Shown here: positions 1 through 8,355 of the stretch, one piece after another | Layout of the letters: each line of letters opens with the position of its first letter | Position numbering within the stretch: the first letter of the stretch is position 1 | Assembly (NCBI RefSeq): GCF_009863985.1 | Contig: NZ_WEZT01000005.1 | Coordinates: forward strand, 66,466 to 130,465 | DNA: 64,000 bases | Direction: 5' to 3' | Origin: Furfurilactobacillus milii | GTDB taxonomy: Bacteria; Bacillota; Bacilli; Lactobacillales; Lactobacillaceae | Notes under the pieces: model-generated | Seen by the model: the letters and a program-made list of their open reading frames with translations, nothing else | Databases searched by the model: none | Told to the model about the DNA's origin: nothing | Position numbers and translations under genes: made by a program

Positions 1-97
1 TCCTTTCATGATTGTTTTCGCAAACATCATTTTACAGAAATTTGGCCATGGGCCATTCTTTATTTAATTAGTGTTGCACTTAAAGTGTAAATTCAAG
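1..97 (-). mobile_element. End of an IS30-family element (partial, runs off the window)
   Basis: These 97 bases are the exact reverse complement of 25171-25267, the left end of the IS30-type miniature element further right. They include the terminal inverted repeat (81-97, ending ...gtgtaaattcaag) and the leader with the TGGCC-TGGCCA palindrome. The rest lies left of the window, so I cannot say whether this is an intact IS or another deleted copy. It ends 9 bp upstream of the -35 box of tig. Confidence 0.85.
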
Positions 98-105
98 CAC
101 ATTTA

Positions 106-134
106 TTTACTTTCGCGGGTGGTTACGTTAAACT
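106..134 (+). promoter_or_regulatory. Probable tig promoter
   Basis: TTTACT (106-111) and TAAACT (129-134) are separated by 17 bp, about 60 bp before the tig start. The IS30 end at 97 lies immediately upstream, so upstream control sequences may have been displaced. Assigned by consensus only. Confidence 0.5.
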
Positions 135-194
135 ATTAGGCGTATGCAATTTATCAGAAGTTTGGTGACAAACTTCAACTGGAGGAATTTTTTA

Positions 195-1538
195 ATGGTC
201 GCTAAAGCAGAATTTGCTAAAAAAGAAGGCAACCAAGGCGAGTTGACTTTCTCAATCGCTAACGAGACGATCCAAAAGGGTTTGGATCAAGCCTTCACTA
301 AAACTCGGAAACAATTAAACGTACCTGGATTCCGTAAGGGCAAAGTTCCTCGCGCTATCTTTAACCAGATGTACGGTGAAGAATCACTTTACAACGATGC
401 GTTGAACATCGTTTTGCCAGACGCTTACTCAAAAGCTGTTGAAGAAGCTGGTATTACACCAGTTGATCAACCACAAGTTGATGTTAAGAGTATGGAAAAA
501 GGTAAGGACTGGGTTTTGAAGGCTGACGTTACTGTTGCCCCAGAAATCAAGTTGGGTGAATACAAGGGTGTTACTGTGCCTAAGCAATCCACCACTGTTA
601 CCGCTAAACAAGTTAATGAAGAACTTGAAAAAATGCGCCAACAGCAAGCTGAATTGGTACTTAAAGAAGGCAAGGCCGCTGAAAAGGGCGATACTGTTGT
701 TATCGACTTTGACGGTTCAGTTGATGGTAACCACTTCGATGGTGGTAAAGCCGACAACTACAGCCTTGAATTAGGTTCGAACTCATTTATTCCTGGCTTC
801 GAAGATCAATTAATCGGTCACAAGGCTGATGAAGATGTTCAAGTTAAGGTTACGTTCCCTAAAGATTACCAAGCAAAGGACTTGCAAGGTAAAGAAGCTA
901 TCTTCGATGTTAAGATTCACGAAGTTAAGACTAAGGAATTACCTGACTTGGATGATGAATTCGCCAAGGATGTTGACGAAGACGTTGACAGTCTTGAAGA
1001 ATTAAAGGCTAAGACTAAAGACCGTTTGAAGGAAGAAAAGAAGACGGCCGCTCACGATGCTGTTGAAGATGCTGCTATCAATGCGGCTGTTGACAACGCT
1101 GAAGTTATCGGCGGCAAGATTCCTGATGCCATGATGGATGAAGACATTCACCGTCAAATGGACCAGTACTTGGCTCAAATGGCTCAACAAGGGATCAACC
1201 CTGAAACTTACTACAAGATTACTGGTACTACTGAAGACGACTTGCACAAGCAATTTGCTCCTGATGCAGAACGTCGTGTTAAGACTAACCTTGTTTTGGA
1301 AGCTGTTGTTGATGCTGAAAAGATTGAAGCAACTGACAAGGATGTTGACGGTGAAGTTAAGAACCTTGCTGGCCAATACAACATGGAAGAATCAGCAGTT
1401 CGTTCTGCTTTGACACCTGACATGTTGAAGCATGATATTGCCATCAAGAAGGCTGTTGACTTAATTGCTGACAACGCTAAGCAGGAAACCAAAAAGGCAG
1501 CTGCTAAGAAGTCTGACGACGAAAAAAAAGATAAGTAA
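195..1538 (+). CDS. tig: Trigger factor, ribosome-associated chaperone and prolyl isomerase
   Basis: 447 aa. Trigger factor binds the ribosome near the exit tunnel (protein L23) and shields nascent chains. The N-terminal ribosome-binding domain carries the signature GFRKGKVPR around residue 44. The central FKBP-type PPIase domain follows ([14 protein letters not shown], then [12 protein letters not shown]), and the C-terminal part is a helical chaperone domain ending in a charged Lys/Asp/Glu tail. The reading frame opens 51 bp further upstream, but ATG 195 has GGAGG at 181-185 and begins MVAKAEF as the family does. It is followed by its own terminator and clpX, the usual tig-clpX order of lactobacilli. 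Confidence 0.97.
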   Translation: MVAKAEFAKKEGNQGELTFSIANETIQKGLDQAFTKTRKQLNVPGFRKGKVPRAIFNQMYGEESLYNDALNIVLPDAYSKAVEEAGITPVDQPQVDVKSMEKGKDWVLKADVTVAPEIKLGEYKGVTVPKQSTTVTAKQVNEELEKMRQQQAELVLKEGKAAEKGDTVVIDFDGSVDGNHFDGGKADNYSLELGSNSFIPGFEDQLIGHKADEDVQVKVTFPKDYQAKDLQGKEAIFDVKIHEVKTKELPDLDDEFAKDVDEDVDSLEELKAKTKDRLKEEKKTAAHDAVEDAAINAAVDNAEVIGGKIPDAMMDEDIHRQMDQYLAQMAQQGINPETYYKITGTTEDDLHKQFAPDAERRVKTNLVLEAVVDAEKIEATDKDVDGEVKNLAGQYNMEESAVRSALTPDMLKHDIAIKKAVDLIADNAKQETKKAAAKKSDDEKKDK

Positions 1539-1568
1539 TATCGTCTTACATTAATAACTGTCCTACAG

Positions 1569-1604
1569 AAAGTGAGTGACCAGTAATGGTTACTCACTTT
1601 TGTG
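1569..1604 (+). terminator. Terminator after tig
   Basis: AAAGTGAGTGACCA pairs with TGGTTACTCACTTT around a 4-nt loop (1569-1600) with one G-U pair. It is followed by a short T-rich stretch, so it is a weak-tract intrinsic terminator. Confidence 0.65.
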
Positions 1605-1722
1605 TCAACGACAGAATAGTGCAAGTCATTAGCTGTTTTTCTAATTATCTGCTATTATGTTCCTAGTTTAGGTGCCATGTAATTTATGGACGGCCTAGGA
1701 TTAAAAGAGAGCGAGGGTGCTA

Positions 1723-2979
1723 ATGTTTGATAATACCGATCCTAATGGTCCAGTAACTTGCTCATTTTGTGGAAAGTCACAAGATCAAGTAAAGAAGATT
1801 GTTGCCGGACCTGGCGTGTACATTTGTAACGAATGTATTGATCTGTGTAAAGAAATTATTGATGAAGAATTTGCTGAAGACGCTGCTAGCCAAGTGTTGG
1901 ATGTACCAACACCAGCGGAAATTGTTAAAACGTTAGACCAGTATGTAATTGGTCAGAGTGAAGCCAAGCGTACTTTATCCGTTGCTGTTTACAACCATTA
2001 CAAACGGATTAATGATTTGAGTACAGAAGACGATGGTACGGAATTACAAAAGAGTAATATCAGTATTATCGGACCAACTGGTTCAGGTAAAACTTACCTG
2101 GCGCAAAGTTTGGCCAAAATTCTGAATGTGCCATTTGCGATTGCCGATGCGACGACTTTAACTGAAGCCGGTTACGTTGGTGAAGACGTTGAGAACATTT
2201 TGTTGAAGTTGTTGCAAAATGCAGATTACGATGTTGAACGGGCTCAGCATGGAATTGTTTACATCGATGAAATCGACAAGATTGCTAAAAAGAGTGAAAA
2301 CGTCTCTATTACTCGTGATGTGTCGGGTGAAGGTGTTCAACAAGCCTTGCTGAAGATTTTGGAAGGCACGATTGCTAATGTTCCACCGCAGGGTGGTCGT
2401 AAACATCCACAACAGGAGTTCATTCAAATCGACACCACGAATATATTGTTTATTGTCGGTGGTGCGTTTGACGGCATCGAAAACATCGTGAAGAACCGTT
2501 TGGGTGAAAAGACGATTGGTTTCGGTACCGATTCTGCCAATAAGGATGAAGTCGCCAACATGACTGATAAGGACATCATGCAACATGTGATTCCTGAAGA
2601 CCTGTTGGAATTTGGGCTAATTCCAGAATTTATTGGTCGTTTACCAATTCTTACAGCACTGGAAAAGCTAGATGAAGATGATTTGGTTCGCATTTTAACG
2701 GAACCGAAGAATGCGCTGGTTAAACAGTACACGAAGCTCATTGGTTTGGATGGCGTAAAGCTTGAATTTACGCATCCGGCCCTGCGAGAAATGGCAAAAC
2801 TGGCCATTGCCCGTGATACAGGTGCTCGTGGTTTACGTTCGATCATGGAAGAAGTTATGCGAGACATCATGTTTGACTTACCAAGTCGAGACGACGTCGA
2901 AAAAGTGGCCATTACTAAAGAAACGGTCACTAAGCATGCACAACCAGATCTTGTTTTAAAGAGTGAAAAGGCCTCATAG
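1723..2979 (+). CDS. clpX: ATP-dependent Clp protease ATP-binding subunit ClpX
   Basis: 418 aa. AAA+ unfoldase that recognises tagged substrates and feeds them to ClpP. An N-terminal C4 zinc finger is visible (CSFCGKS, then CNECIDLC), followed by Walker A GPTGSGKT, Walker B VYIDEIDK, the pore loop GYVGEDV, the [10 protein letters not shown] motif and sensor-2 GARGLR. A GTG six bases upstream is in frame, but ATG 1723 sits 6 nt after GCGAGGG and starts MFDNTDPNG like its relatives. clpP is not in this window. Sits between tig and engB with terminators on both sides. Confidence 0.97.
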   Translation: MFDNTDPNGPVTCSFCGKSQDQVKKIVAGPGVYICNECIDLCKEIIDEEFAEDAASQVLDVPTPAEIVKTLDQYVIGQSEAKRTLSVAVYNHYKRINDLSTEDDGTELQKSNISIIGPTGSGKTYLAQSLAKILNVPFAIADATTLTEAGYVGEDVENILLKLLQNADYDVERAQHGIVYIDEIDKIAKKSENVSITRDVSGEGVQQALLKILEGTIANVPPQGGRKHPQQEFIQIDTTNILFIVGGAFDGIENIVKNRLGEKTIGFGTDSANKDEVANMTDKDIMQHVIPEDLLEFGLIPEFIGRLPILTALEKLDEDDLVRILTEPKNALVKQYTKLIGLDGVKLEFTHPALREMAKLAIARDTGARGLRSIMEEVMRDIMFDLPSRDDVEKVAITKETVTKHAQPDLVLKSEKAS

Positions 2980-3005
2980 TTTTACGAAAGAATGCGTTGA
3001 AGAGG

Positions 3006-3039
3006 AATGGCGTTAGCTTGCGGGCTGACGTCATTTTTT
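3006..3039 (+). terminator. Terminator after clpX
   Basis: AATGGCGTTAGC pairs with GCTGACGTCATT (two G-U pairs) around a short loop and runs directly into a T6 tract. Between here and engB the sequence AACGTCA is repeated (about 3055-3073), of unknown meaning. Confidence 0.75.
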
Positions 3040-3167
3040 GTTTAACCCACCGGTTAACGTCATTAAAACGTCACAAAATTAAGAGCTTGCTATGCTATGA
3101 TAGACACATTGAATTATAAAGCGTGTGACCAATTAAAAGGTCAGGTCACGATAAAGGAGCGTTCTAC

Positions 3168-3758
3168 ATGGAAGTGCATGATGTCGAGCTAACAATCAGC
3201 GCGGTGGCACCAAAACAATACCCAAAGGGATCTTTACCAGAGGTTGCGCTCGCCGGTCGTTCAAACGTGGGCAAGTCATCGTTGATTAATACTCTAATTA
3301 ACCGTAAAGCGTATGCCCGAACTTCAAGTCAACCAGGGAAAACACAAACTCTCAATTTTTATAACGTTGAATCTACTGTTTACTTTGTGGATGTGCCTGG
3401 ATACGGATTTGCCAAAGTTTCTAAAACAGCTCGAGAAAAGTTTGGACAAATGATCGAAACGTATCTGAGTACACGGGATCGGTTGCGCGGTGTGATTTTA
3501 CTGGTGGATGCACGTCATGATCCCTCAGATGATGATATCAGTATGCATGAATGGTTGAGTTATTATAATATTCCGATGCTCGTTGTGGCGACAAAATCAG
3601 ATAAAATTGCCCGCGGTAAATGGAATCAAGCTGAAAGCCGCATTCGTAAAGGACTTAATATGACGCCAGAAGATGCTTATATTCAATTTTCGGCGGAGAC
3701 CAAACAAGGTAAAGACGCGGTTTGGAACTGGATTGAACAGCAAGCTGGGTTGGCTTAA
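3168..3758 (+). CDS. engB: Ribosome biogenesis GTPase YsxC/EngB
   Basis: 196 aa, the usual length for this small Era/Obg-class GTPase needed for late 50S assembly. G1 is GRSNVGKS (residues 30-37), the switch I/G2 region is [14 protein letters not shown]3 is DVPGYG and G4 is TKSDK. The ATG follows AAAGGAG. It commonly lies downstream of clpX or lonA in Firmicutes, as here. It is probably transcribed from its own promoter because clpX ends in a terminator. Confidence 0.96.
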   Translation: MEVHDVELTISAVAPKQYPKGSLPEVALAGRSNVGKSSLINTLINRKAYARTSSQPGKTQTLNFYNVESTVYFVDVPGYGFAKVSKTAREKFGQMIETYLSTRDRLRGVILLVDARHDPSDDDISMHEWLSYYNIPMLVVATKSDKIARGKWNQAESRIRKGLNMTPEDAYIQFSAETKQGKDAVWNWIEQQAGLA

Positions 3759-3793
3759 GTCGGGTAAAAGTTAGAACGGGAAGAGTGAACAGA

Positions 3794-4096
3794 ATGGAAT
3801 TTAATGAGTATCAAAAAGAAGCTAAGCGGACGTTATTCGGAAACGAACAAGTGCTGACTAATATCACACTCGGTGTGGCTAATGAGGCTGGTCAGGTAGT
3901 TGACCTAGTACAGCGTTATACCTTTCAGGGTCGGACACTAGATAAAGAAAAATTAACACACGAGCTTGGTGATACACTTTGGTATCTATCTCAAATAGCT
4001 GAGTGGGCCAACATTGATTTTGAAGAAGTTGCCAAAAAGAACATTGAAGAATTAAATGATCGTTATCCAGATCCACAACATGCAAAGTGGGAATAG
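3794..4096 (+). CDS. MazG-like nucleotide pyrophosphohydrolase family protein
   Basis: 100 aa, all-alpha NTP-pyrophosphatase fold. The helix-1 motif reads NEAGQVVD and the second reads ELGDTLWYL. In the family these provide acidic metal ligands (EAGE...ELGD), so the Q in EAGQ replaces an expected Glu. Homologues hydrolyse (d)NTPs to monophosphates in nucleotide sanitation; with the substitution, activity here is uncertain. A GTG 9 bases upstream is in frame, but ATG 3794 has GGGAAGAG at good spacing. It follows engB by 35 bp, probably in one transcript. Confidence 0.82.
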   Translation: MEFNEYQKEAKRTLFGNEQVLTNITLGVANEAGQVVDLVQRYTFQGRTLDKEKLTHELGDTLWYLSQIAEWANIDFEEVAKKNIEELNDRYPDPQHAKWE

Positions 4097-4099
4097 GAT

Positions 4100-4137
4100 A
4101 AAAAAACAACCAGCGATTTTACGCTGGTTGTTTTTTT
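4100..4137. terminator. Bidirectional terminator between convergent genes
   Basis: ACAACCAGCG pairs with CGCTGGTTGT around a 6-nt loop. It is flanked by A6 on the left and T7 on the right, so it can serve the MazG-like gene (+) and the small gene at 4148-4306 (-). Confidence 0.85.
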
Positions 4138-4147
4138 GCGACAAGGC

Positions 4148-4306
4148 TTACTTGTCGGCTTTCTTTTTATCATCTTTTTTTGCTTCGTCTTTTAAATGCT
4201 CGCGCTTTAGTGGCGTTTTGTTCGGGTCCTTAATATCATCAGGATCGACAGCAAATTGGTCAAACAGTTTATCTAAGTCTGTTTGCCGTTTGAAAGTTAA
4301 ACCCAT
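4148..4306 (-). CDS. Small conserved lactobacillar protein, SPJ_0845-like (52 aa)
   Basis: 52 codons: starts MGLTFKRQTDLDKLFDQF and ends in a Lys/Asp-rich tail (KKDDKKKADK). The start lies behind a strong GAGAGGAGC ribosome binding site on the minus strand and the gene ends at the shared bidirectional terminator, both arguing it is real. The MGLTFKR opening resembles a family of roughly 50-aa proteins of lactic acid bacteria that I recall under the name SPJ_0845; function unknown. No membrane segment or cysteine. Highly charged, probably cytoplasmic. Confidence 0.75.
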   Translation of the reverse strand: MGLTFKRQTDLDKLFDQFAVDPDDIKDPNKTPLKREHLKDEAKKDDKKKADK

Positions 4307-4385
4307 GTGAATTGCTCCTCTCCAAATCTAAAAACTAAGTTGGGCTAATTGTAGCAGATTTTGCTTAAAAACGAAAATGTACAAA

Positions 4386-4430
4386 TTTTATGCATTATAA
4401 CTTGCATATATTCGAAAATAATGCATAAAA
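4386..4430. promoter_or_regulatory. Inverted repeat (operator-like) upstream of amino-acid transporter
   Basis: A perfect 13-bp inverted repeat, TTTTATGCATTAT (4386-4398) and ATAATGCATAAAA (4418-4430), with 19 bp between the arms. Further TTGCATA elements occur inside it (4402) and at the -35 box (4452). The AT-rich TGCAT-containing halves recall ArgR-type boxes, but the match is loose and the regulator is inference. Confidence 0.5.
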
Positions 4431-4451
4431 CTAATTATTTTTGCAAAACGG

Positions 4452-4480
4452 TTGCATATTATTTCATCTAATCGTATACT
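4452..4480 (+). promoter_or_regulatory. Promoter of the amino-acid ABC transporter operon
   Basis: TTGCAT (4452-4457), 17-bp spacer, TATACT (4475-4480), 38 bp before the start codon. The 13-bp inverted repeat ends 21 bp upstream of the -35 box. Confidence 0.75.
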
Positions 4481-4518
4481 CATTTACATTGTAAAACTTG
4501 ATACGAGGGGCGAAACAG

Positions 4519-6009
4519 ATGAAAAAAATTTCGAAATGGTTACTTCTGGTCTTGACGATTGTCGTGACCTTGGGTGTAACCGGTGATATGAACACCAAAG
4601 CGGACAGCAATACACCAGCAACGGACCAGTACTTGAGTAAGGTGAAAGCGAAGGGTGAGCTGGTTGTCGGAACAAGTCCTGATTTTCCACCTTACGAATT
4701 CACCAAAAATATCAACGGCAAATCCAAAGTTGTCGGGATGGACATGGAAATTTCCAAAAAGGTTGCCCATGATATGGGCGTGAAGTTAGTTATTCGCCGG
4801 ATGGATTTTGATTCTTTATTGGTCGCACTCCAGACTGGTAAAGTTGATATGGTCATCGCGGGAATGAGTAAGACACCTAAACGGGCTAAGAGTGTCGACT
4901 TTAGTAACGTTTACTACAAGGCCGGCGAAGACCTAGTTATCAAGAAAAGCGATTTAAAAACGATCAAGAGTTATAAATCGTTAGCAGGAAAAGCAATCGG
5001 AGCTCAGACTGGTTCCATTCAGTACAACTTGGTCAAGAACCAAGCCACCAAGTCAACGCTGAAGGGGATGGACAAGGACACCGATTTAATCCTTGCACTG
5101 CAAACGAATAAAATCGATGCAATTGCTTTGGATCAGCCAACTGCTGAGGCCTATGCAAAGAACACTGATGGCTTGGTCGCCATTAACGCTCACTTTAAAG
5201 ACGAAGGCGAACAAGGCTCAGCCATTGCCTTTCCCAAGGGCGCACAGTCTTTGGTTAATTCGGCAAATAAATCAATTGCTGAAATCAAAGCGAAAAATTT
5301 GATTCATAAACAATATTTACCAAATGCTGGTAAATACTTGGCAACTGGAAAGTCTAAATCGGCTAAGGCAGCCAACTCAATGTGGGCTTACAAAGATTTC
5401 TTTATTGCCGGAGTTGGTTACACGCTGATGATTTCAGCAGTATCTGTTGTCATTGGTTTCTTGCTAGGTACTTTGTTAGCCCTAATGCGGTTAAGCAAGA
5501 ACAAGATTGCTAATGGTATTTCAGTTAGTTACATTGAGTTTGTGCGGGGCACGCCACTGATGGTTCAGATTCTGTTTATCTACTTTGGGTTAGGCCTCGT
5601 GGTTAACATTCCGGCACTACTTTCCGGGATTATCGCGGTTTCATTGAATTCTGGGGCGTATGTTGCTGAAGTTATCCGTTCTGGGATCAGCTCTATTGCC
5701 GTTGGTCAAACGGAAGCGTCTCGTTCACTTGGTTTATCAAGGTCGATGACAATGCGGTTTATCATCCTGCCACAAGCGATGAAGAACATTTGGCCAGCAT
5801 TAGGGAATGAATTTGTTTCCTTGATCAAGGAAAGTTCAATTGTTTCCATTATTGGGGTTAAGGATTTAATCTATCAGTCACGAATTGTTCAGGCAGATAC
5901 TTATCGTGGAGTTATGCCCTTACTGATTACCATGATTTTGTACTTTATTATGACGTTTGGCCTCTCACGGCTGATGAAGTTCTTTGAAGGGAGAATGACA
6001 CATGAATAA
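4519..6009 (+). CDS. Amino-acid ABC transporter, substrate-binding protein fused to permease
   Basis: 496 aa. The N-terminus is a signal sequence/anchor ([20 protein letters not shown]). A type-3 extracellular solute-binding domain follows (about 35-275, opening [16 protein letters not shown]). The C-terminal part (about 290-490) is a permease with several membrane segments and the EAA-type loop [33 protein letters not shown] (quoted in parts: [17 protein letters not shown]). This architecture is that of GlnP-type glutamine/glutamate importers of lactic acid bacteria. ATG 4519 is chosen because GAGGGG precedes it; a TTG 21 bp upstream is in frame. Overlaps the ATPase gene by 8 bp. The exact amino acid cannot be told from sequence. 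Confidence 0.93.
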   Translation: MKKISKWLLLVLTIVVTLGVTGDMNTKADSNTPATDQYLSKVKAKGELVVGTSPDFPPYEFTKNINGKSKVVGMDMEISKKVAHDMGVKLVIRRMDFDSLLVALQTGKVDMVIAGMSKTPKRAKSVDFSNVYYKAGEDLVIKKSDLKTIKSYKSLAGKAIGAQTGSIQYNLVKNQATKSTLKGMDKDTDLILALQTNKIDAIALDQPTAEAYAKNTDGLVAINAHFKDEGEQGSAIAFPKGAQSLVNSANKSIAEIKAKNLIHKQYLPNAGKYLATGKSKSAKAANSMWAYKDFFIAGVGYTLMISAVSVVIGFLLGTLLALMRLSKNKIANGISVSYIEFVRGTPLMVQILFIYFGLGLVVNIPALLSGIIAVSLNSGAYVAEVIRSGISSIAVGQTEASRSLGLSRSMTMRFIILPQAMKNIWPALGNEFVSLIKESSIVSIIGVKDLIYQSRIVQADTYRGVMPLLITMILYFIMTFGLSRLMKFFEGRMTHE

Positions 6010-6757
6010 CGAAACGGCGACGCCAGTACTAGAAGTGAAGCATCTGAAAAAAGTATTTGGTAAAAACGAGGTCTTGAAAGATATTAATGAGCAGGTTAGT
6101 AATGGTCAGGTGATTTGCTTAATTGGCCCATCTGGTGCTGGGAAAAGTACCTTTTTACGTTGTTTAAACATGTTAGACCAGCCGACTTCTGGTGAGGTTT
6201 TGTTTGAAGGTCAGGACTTAACCAAATTAGACGATAAACAGCTAGACAAGACACGTGAAAACATGGGGATGGTGTTTCAGAGTTTTAACCTGTTTCCGCA
6301 TAAAACAGTTATCGAAAACATTAAGCTGGCCCCAGTTAAAGTTAAGGGCGAAGACGATGCAACGGCGACCGCGACGGCAGAAAAGCTGTTGAAACAAGTT
6401 GGTTTGGAAAATAAGGCCGATGCTTTTCCAGCCAGCTTATCAGGTGGACAACAACAACGGGTAGCCATTGCGCGGGCCCTAGCCATGAATCCTAAGGTAA
6501 TGTTGTTCGATGAGCCAACGTCTGCACTTGATCCTGAAATGGTCGGTGAGGTATTGAAAGTCATGCAGGATCTTGCCAGCGAAGGGATGACAATGGTAGT
6601 TGTCACGCATGAAATGGGCTTTGCCCGTAATGTGGCCGATAAGGTTTGGTTCATGGCGGATGGCTATATTCAAGAGTCCGCTGAACCTAAAATATTCTTT
6701 GAACATCCCGAAACTGATCGCGCGAAGGACTTTCTTGCCAAAATTCTTGAGGCATAA
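6002..6757 (+). CDS. Polar amino-acid ABC transporter ATP-binding protein (GlnQ-like)
   Basis: 251 aa. Walker [10 protein letters not shown] (residues 42-50), Q-loop in [10 protein letters not shown], signature LSGGQQQR, Walker B VMLFDEP followed by TSALDPE, and H-loop VTHEMGFA. These place it in the PAAT-family import ATPases. The start overlaps the end of the permease gene, indicating translational coupling, and the pair forms a complete importer because one permease chain homodimerises. No clear terminator follows; the next gene begins 67 bp later. Confidence 0.95.
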   Translation: MNNETATPVLEVKHLKKVFGKNEVLKDINEQVSNGQVICLIGPSGAGKSTFLRCLNMLDQPTSGEVLFEGQDLTKLDDKQLDKTRENMGMVFQSFNLFPHKTVIENIKLAPVKVKGEDDATATATAEKLLKQVGLENKADAFPASLSGGQQQRVAIARALAMNPKVMLFDEPTSALDPEMVGEVLKVMQDLASEGMTMVVVTHEMGFARNVADKVWFMADGYIQESAEPKIFFEHPETDRAKDFLAKILEA

Positions 6758-6824
6758 ACATCAGGTTTCAAACTATCGATGATTCAGTTTTTCTTAATCA
6801 TGAGAGATAATTTTGGAGGCAAAC

Positions 6825-7970
6825 ATGGAAGACGCTGCTGCATTAAAGATTTTAACGGATTTAATTGCGATTCCGTCGGTTAATGATCGTGAATCAGAGG
6901 TTGCTGACTATTTGGCTGGCCTATTTAAGGACTTGCCGGCTCACATTGAACGTGTTACGTTTGCACCAGGCCGTGATAACTTAGTTGTTACAATTGGTGA
7001 CCATGGTCCATTACTAGGGTTCTCTGGGCATGAAGATGTGGTTGCAGCTGGTAATGAAGCTGATTGGACCTTTCCGCCGTTTGCCGGCACAATTGATCAG
7101 GGTAATGTGTACGGCCGTGGCGCCAGTGATATGAAATCTGGTTTAGCCGCACAGGTGGTTGCAATGCTGGATCTGTTAAATTCAAATCAACCGCTGCCTG
7201 GGCGTCTTCGTTTGTTAGCTTCGGTTGGTGAGGAAACCGGTGAGTATGGTGCTGCTCAGTTGACGCAACAAGGATACGCTAACGACTTGGACGGACTTGT
7301 CATTGGTGAGCCCAGTGCGTTTGACATCAAGGTGACGCACAAGGGCGTTATTGACTATAAGGTTACCTCTCTGGGTAAGGGTTCCCATTCATCACGTCCT
7401 GATCAAGGCATCAATGCAATTACGCCACTACTGAAGTTTGCTGAACAAGCTGAATCAGTGATGGCAACAAACGATAAACGGGACGATGTATTAGGCGGAC
7501 TAACGCATGTGATTAGTCAGATTGGCGGCGGTGAACAGATTAACTCAGTGCCAGCAAATGCTTGGCTAACCGGTAACATCCGGACAATTCCATCCTATCC
7601 AAACGATGAGGTCATGGCCCAGTTAGAAGACATTATTGAGTCGTTAAACCAGTCAGGTGCTAAATTAAGTATCAGTTATAGTTATCCCGAGCCACCATTA
7701 CCCTCACAGGCTGGCACTAAATTAGCAGAAATCACACAGGCCGTTTTGAAAAACACCATTCATCGTGGTGGTGAGTTAACTGCTGGAACGGGTGCGACAG
7801 ATGCATCAGAATATACGAAGGCAGGGCAGTTGCCAATCGTTATCGTCGGCCCTGCAGCAGGAACAACTGACCATCAAGTTAACGAAAACGTGGCCGTTGG
7901 TGACTATTTGACTGGATGCCATTTCTATCGAGCCTTGGCAGAAGCGTTCTGGGCACAAGCGGAAGAATAG
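6825..7970 (+). CDS. ArgE/DapE/ACY1-family metallo-amidohydrolase
   Basis: 381 aa, M20 family. Metal-site motifs are visible: GFSGHEDVV (usually SGHxDVV), GRGASDMKSG, and GEETGEYGA with the catalytic Glu pair. HKGVIDYKV begins the dimerisation domain, and ATDASEYTKAG and a late HQVNE supply the remaining ligands. Relatives include succinyl-diaminopimelate desuccinylase, acetylornithine deacetylase and di/tripeptidases; DapE is the usual automatic name but the substrate cannot be fixed from sequence. ATG 6825 follows TTGGAGG. It sits downstream of an amino-acid importer, compatible with a role in peptide or amino-acid use. Confidence 0.85.
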   Translation: MEDAAALKILTDLIAIPSVNDRESEVADYLAGLFKDLPAHIERVTFAPGRDNLVVTIGDHGPLLGFSGHEDVVAAGNEADWTFPPFAGTIDQGNVYGRGASDMKSGLAAQVVAMLDLLNSNQPLPGRLRLLASVGEETGEYGAAQLTQQGYANDLDGLVIGEPSAFDIKVTHKGVIDYKVTSLGKGSHSSRPDQGINAITPLLKFAEQAESVMATNDKRDDVLGGLTHVISQIGGGEQINSVPANAWLTGNIRTIPSYPNDEVMAQLEDIIESLNQSGAKLSISYSYPEPPLPSQAGTKLAEITQAVLKNTIHRGGELTAGTGATDASEYTKAGQLPIVIVGPAAGTTDHQVNENVAVGDYLTGCHFYRALAEAFWAQAEE

Positions 7971-8018
7971 GGTACCAGACAAAACTAATTTTAAAAAAGT
8001 TATTAATAAGGTCAGAGA

Positions 8019-8133
8019 GCGGGACATAACACGTTTTGGCTTTCTCAGGTATCGCGAATAAGGCGTTTATGGGTGCTTTTCCCATGAATGCCTTATTCGC
8101 GTTAGATGAGCAAAAGTCAGTGTTATGTCCCGC
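8019..8133. repeat. Nested long palindrome (cruciform-type element)
   Basis: The outer arms GCGGGACATAACAC (8019-8032) and GTGTTATGTCCCGC (8120-8133) are a perfect 14-bp inverted repeat. Inside it, CGCGAATAAGGC (8053-8064) and GCCTTATTCGCG (8090-8101) are a perfect 12-bp one, and ATGGG/CCCAT close the apical stem around TGCTTTT. The whole can fold as one long interrupted hairpin on either strand. It looks like a non-coding repeat unit or structured RNA rather than a simple terminator because no T-tract follows directly. Confidence 0.7.
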
Positions 8134-8140
8134 GTTTTCG

Positions 8141-8185
8141 GCAATTTTTCATCCGCATGACCTTTTGCGGTTGAAGAAAAATTGC
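8141..8185. repeat. Second hairpin in the dapE-like/uvrC gap
   Basis: GCAATTTTTC (8141-8150) pairs with GAAAAATTGC (8176-8185), and CCGCA (8153-8157) with TGCGG (8166-8170), giving a long hairpin only 7 bp after the nested palindrome. The gap 7971-8355 (385 bp) holds no credible gene; it contains this hairpin, the nested palindrome, a terminator and the uvrC promoter. Confidence 0.6.
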
Positions 8186-8212
8186 TTGTTGATATTTCAT
8201 TAGAAATTAAGT

Positions 8213-8237
8213 TGAGGCGTTATGTCTCAGTTTTTTT
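8213..8237 (+). terminator. Terminator-like hairpin before uvrC
   Basis: TGAGGC and GTCTCA form a 6-bp stem (one G-U) around GTTAT, followed by T7. The right part repeats GTTATGTC, also found in the right arm of the nested palindrome at 8122-8129, so the left outer arm of that element could pair with either copy. Confidence 0.6.
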
Positions 8238-8293
8238 GAACAAAATGGCCGAGACGTCTAGCTAAACGTTTTTCAAACAGACGCTCTTTTGTT

Positions 8294-8321
8294 TTGCGAA
8301 CACGCGTTCATGCGTTATAAT
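8294..8321 (+). promoter_or_regulatory. uvrC promoter
   Basis: TTGCGA (8294-8299), 16-bp spacer, TATAAT (8316-8321), 34 bp before the start codon. The LexA box at 8297-8310 overlaps the -35 element and spacer. Confidence 0.75.
8297..8310. promoter_or_regulatory. LexA (SOS) box controlling uvrC
   Basis: CGAACACGCGTTCA matches the Gram-positive SOS box CGAAC-N4-GTTCG at 9 of 10 defined positions (last base A). Its position over the promoter is the expected arrangement for LexA repression, and lexA itself lies 15 kb away in this window. Confidence 0.75.
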
Positions 8322-8355
8322 TTAACTACGATTTTACGAGAACGGAGGCAGTTTT

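Noticed and set aside
2158-2930. Long antisense ORFs over clpX (142 and 168 codons)
   Set aside because: Antisense to a highly conserved gene, no ribosome binding sites or known motifs; they are by-products of codon bias.
4056-4310. 84-codon plus-strand ORF opposite the small gene at 4148-4306
   Set aside because: It runs through the bidirectional terminator and has no ribosome binding site, whereas the minus-strand ORF has a strong one and a family-like start.
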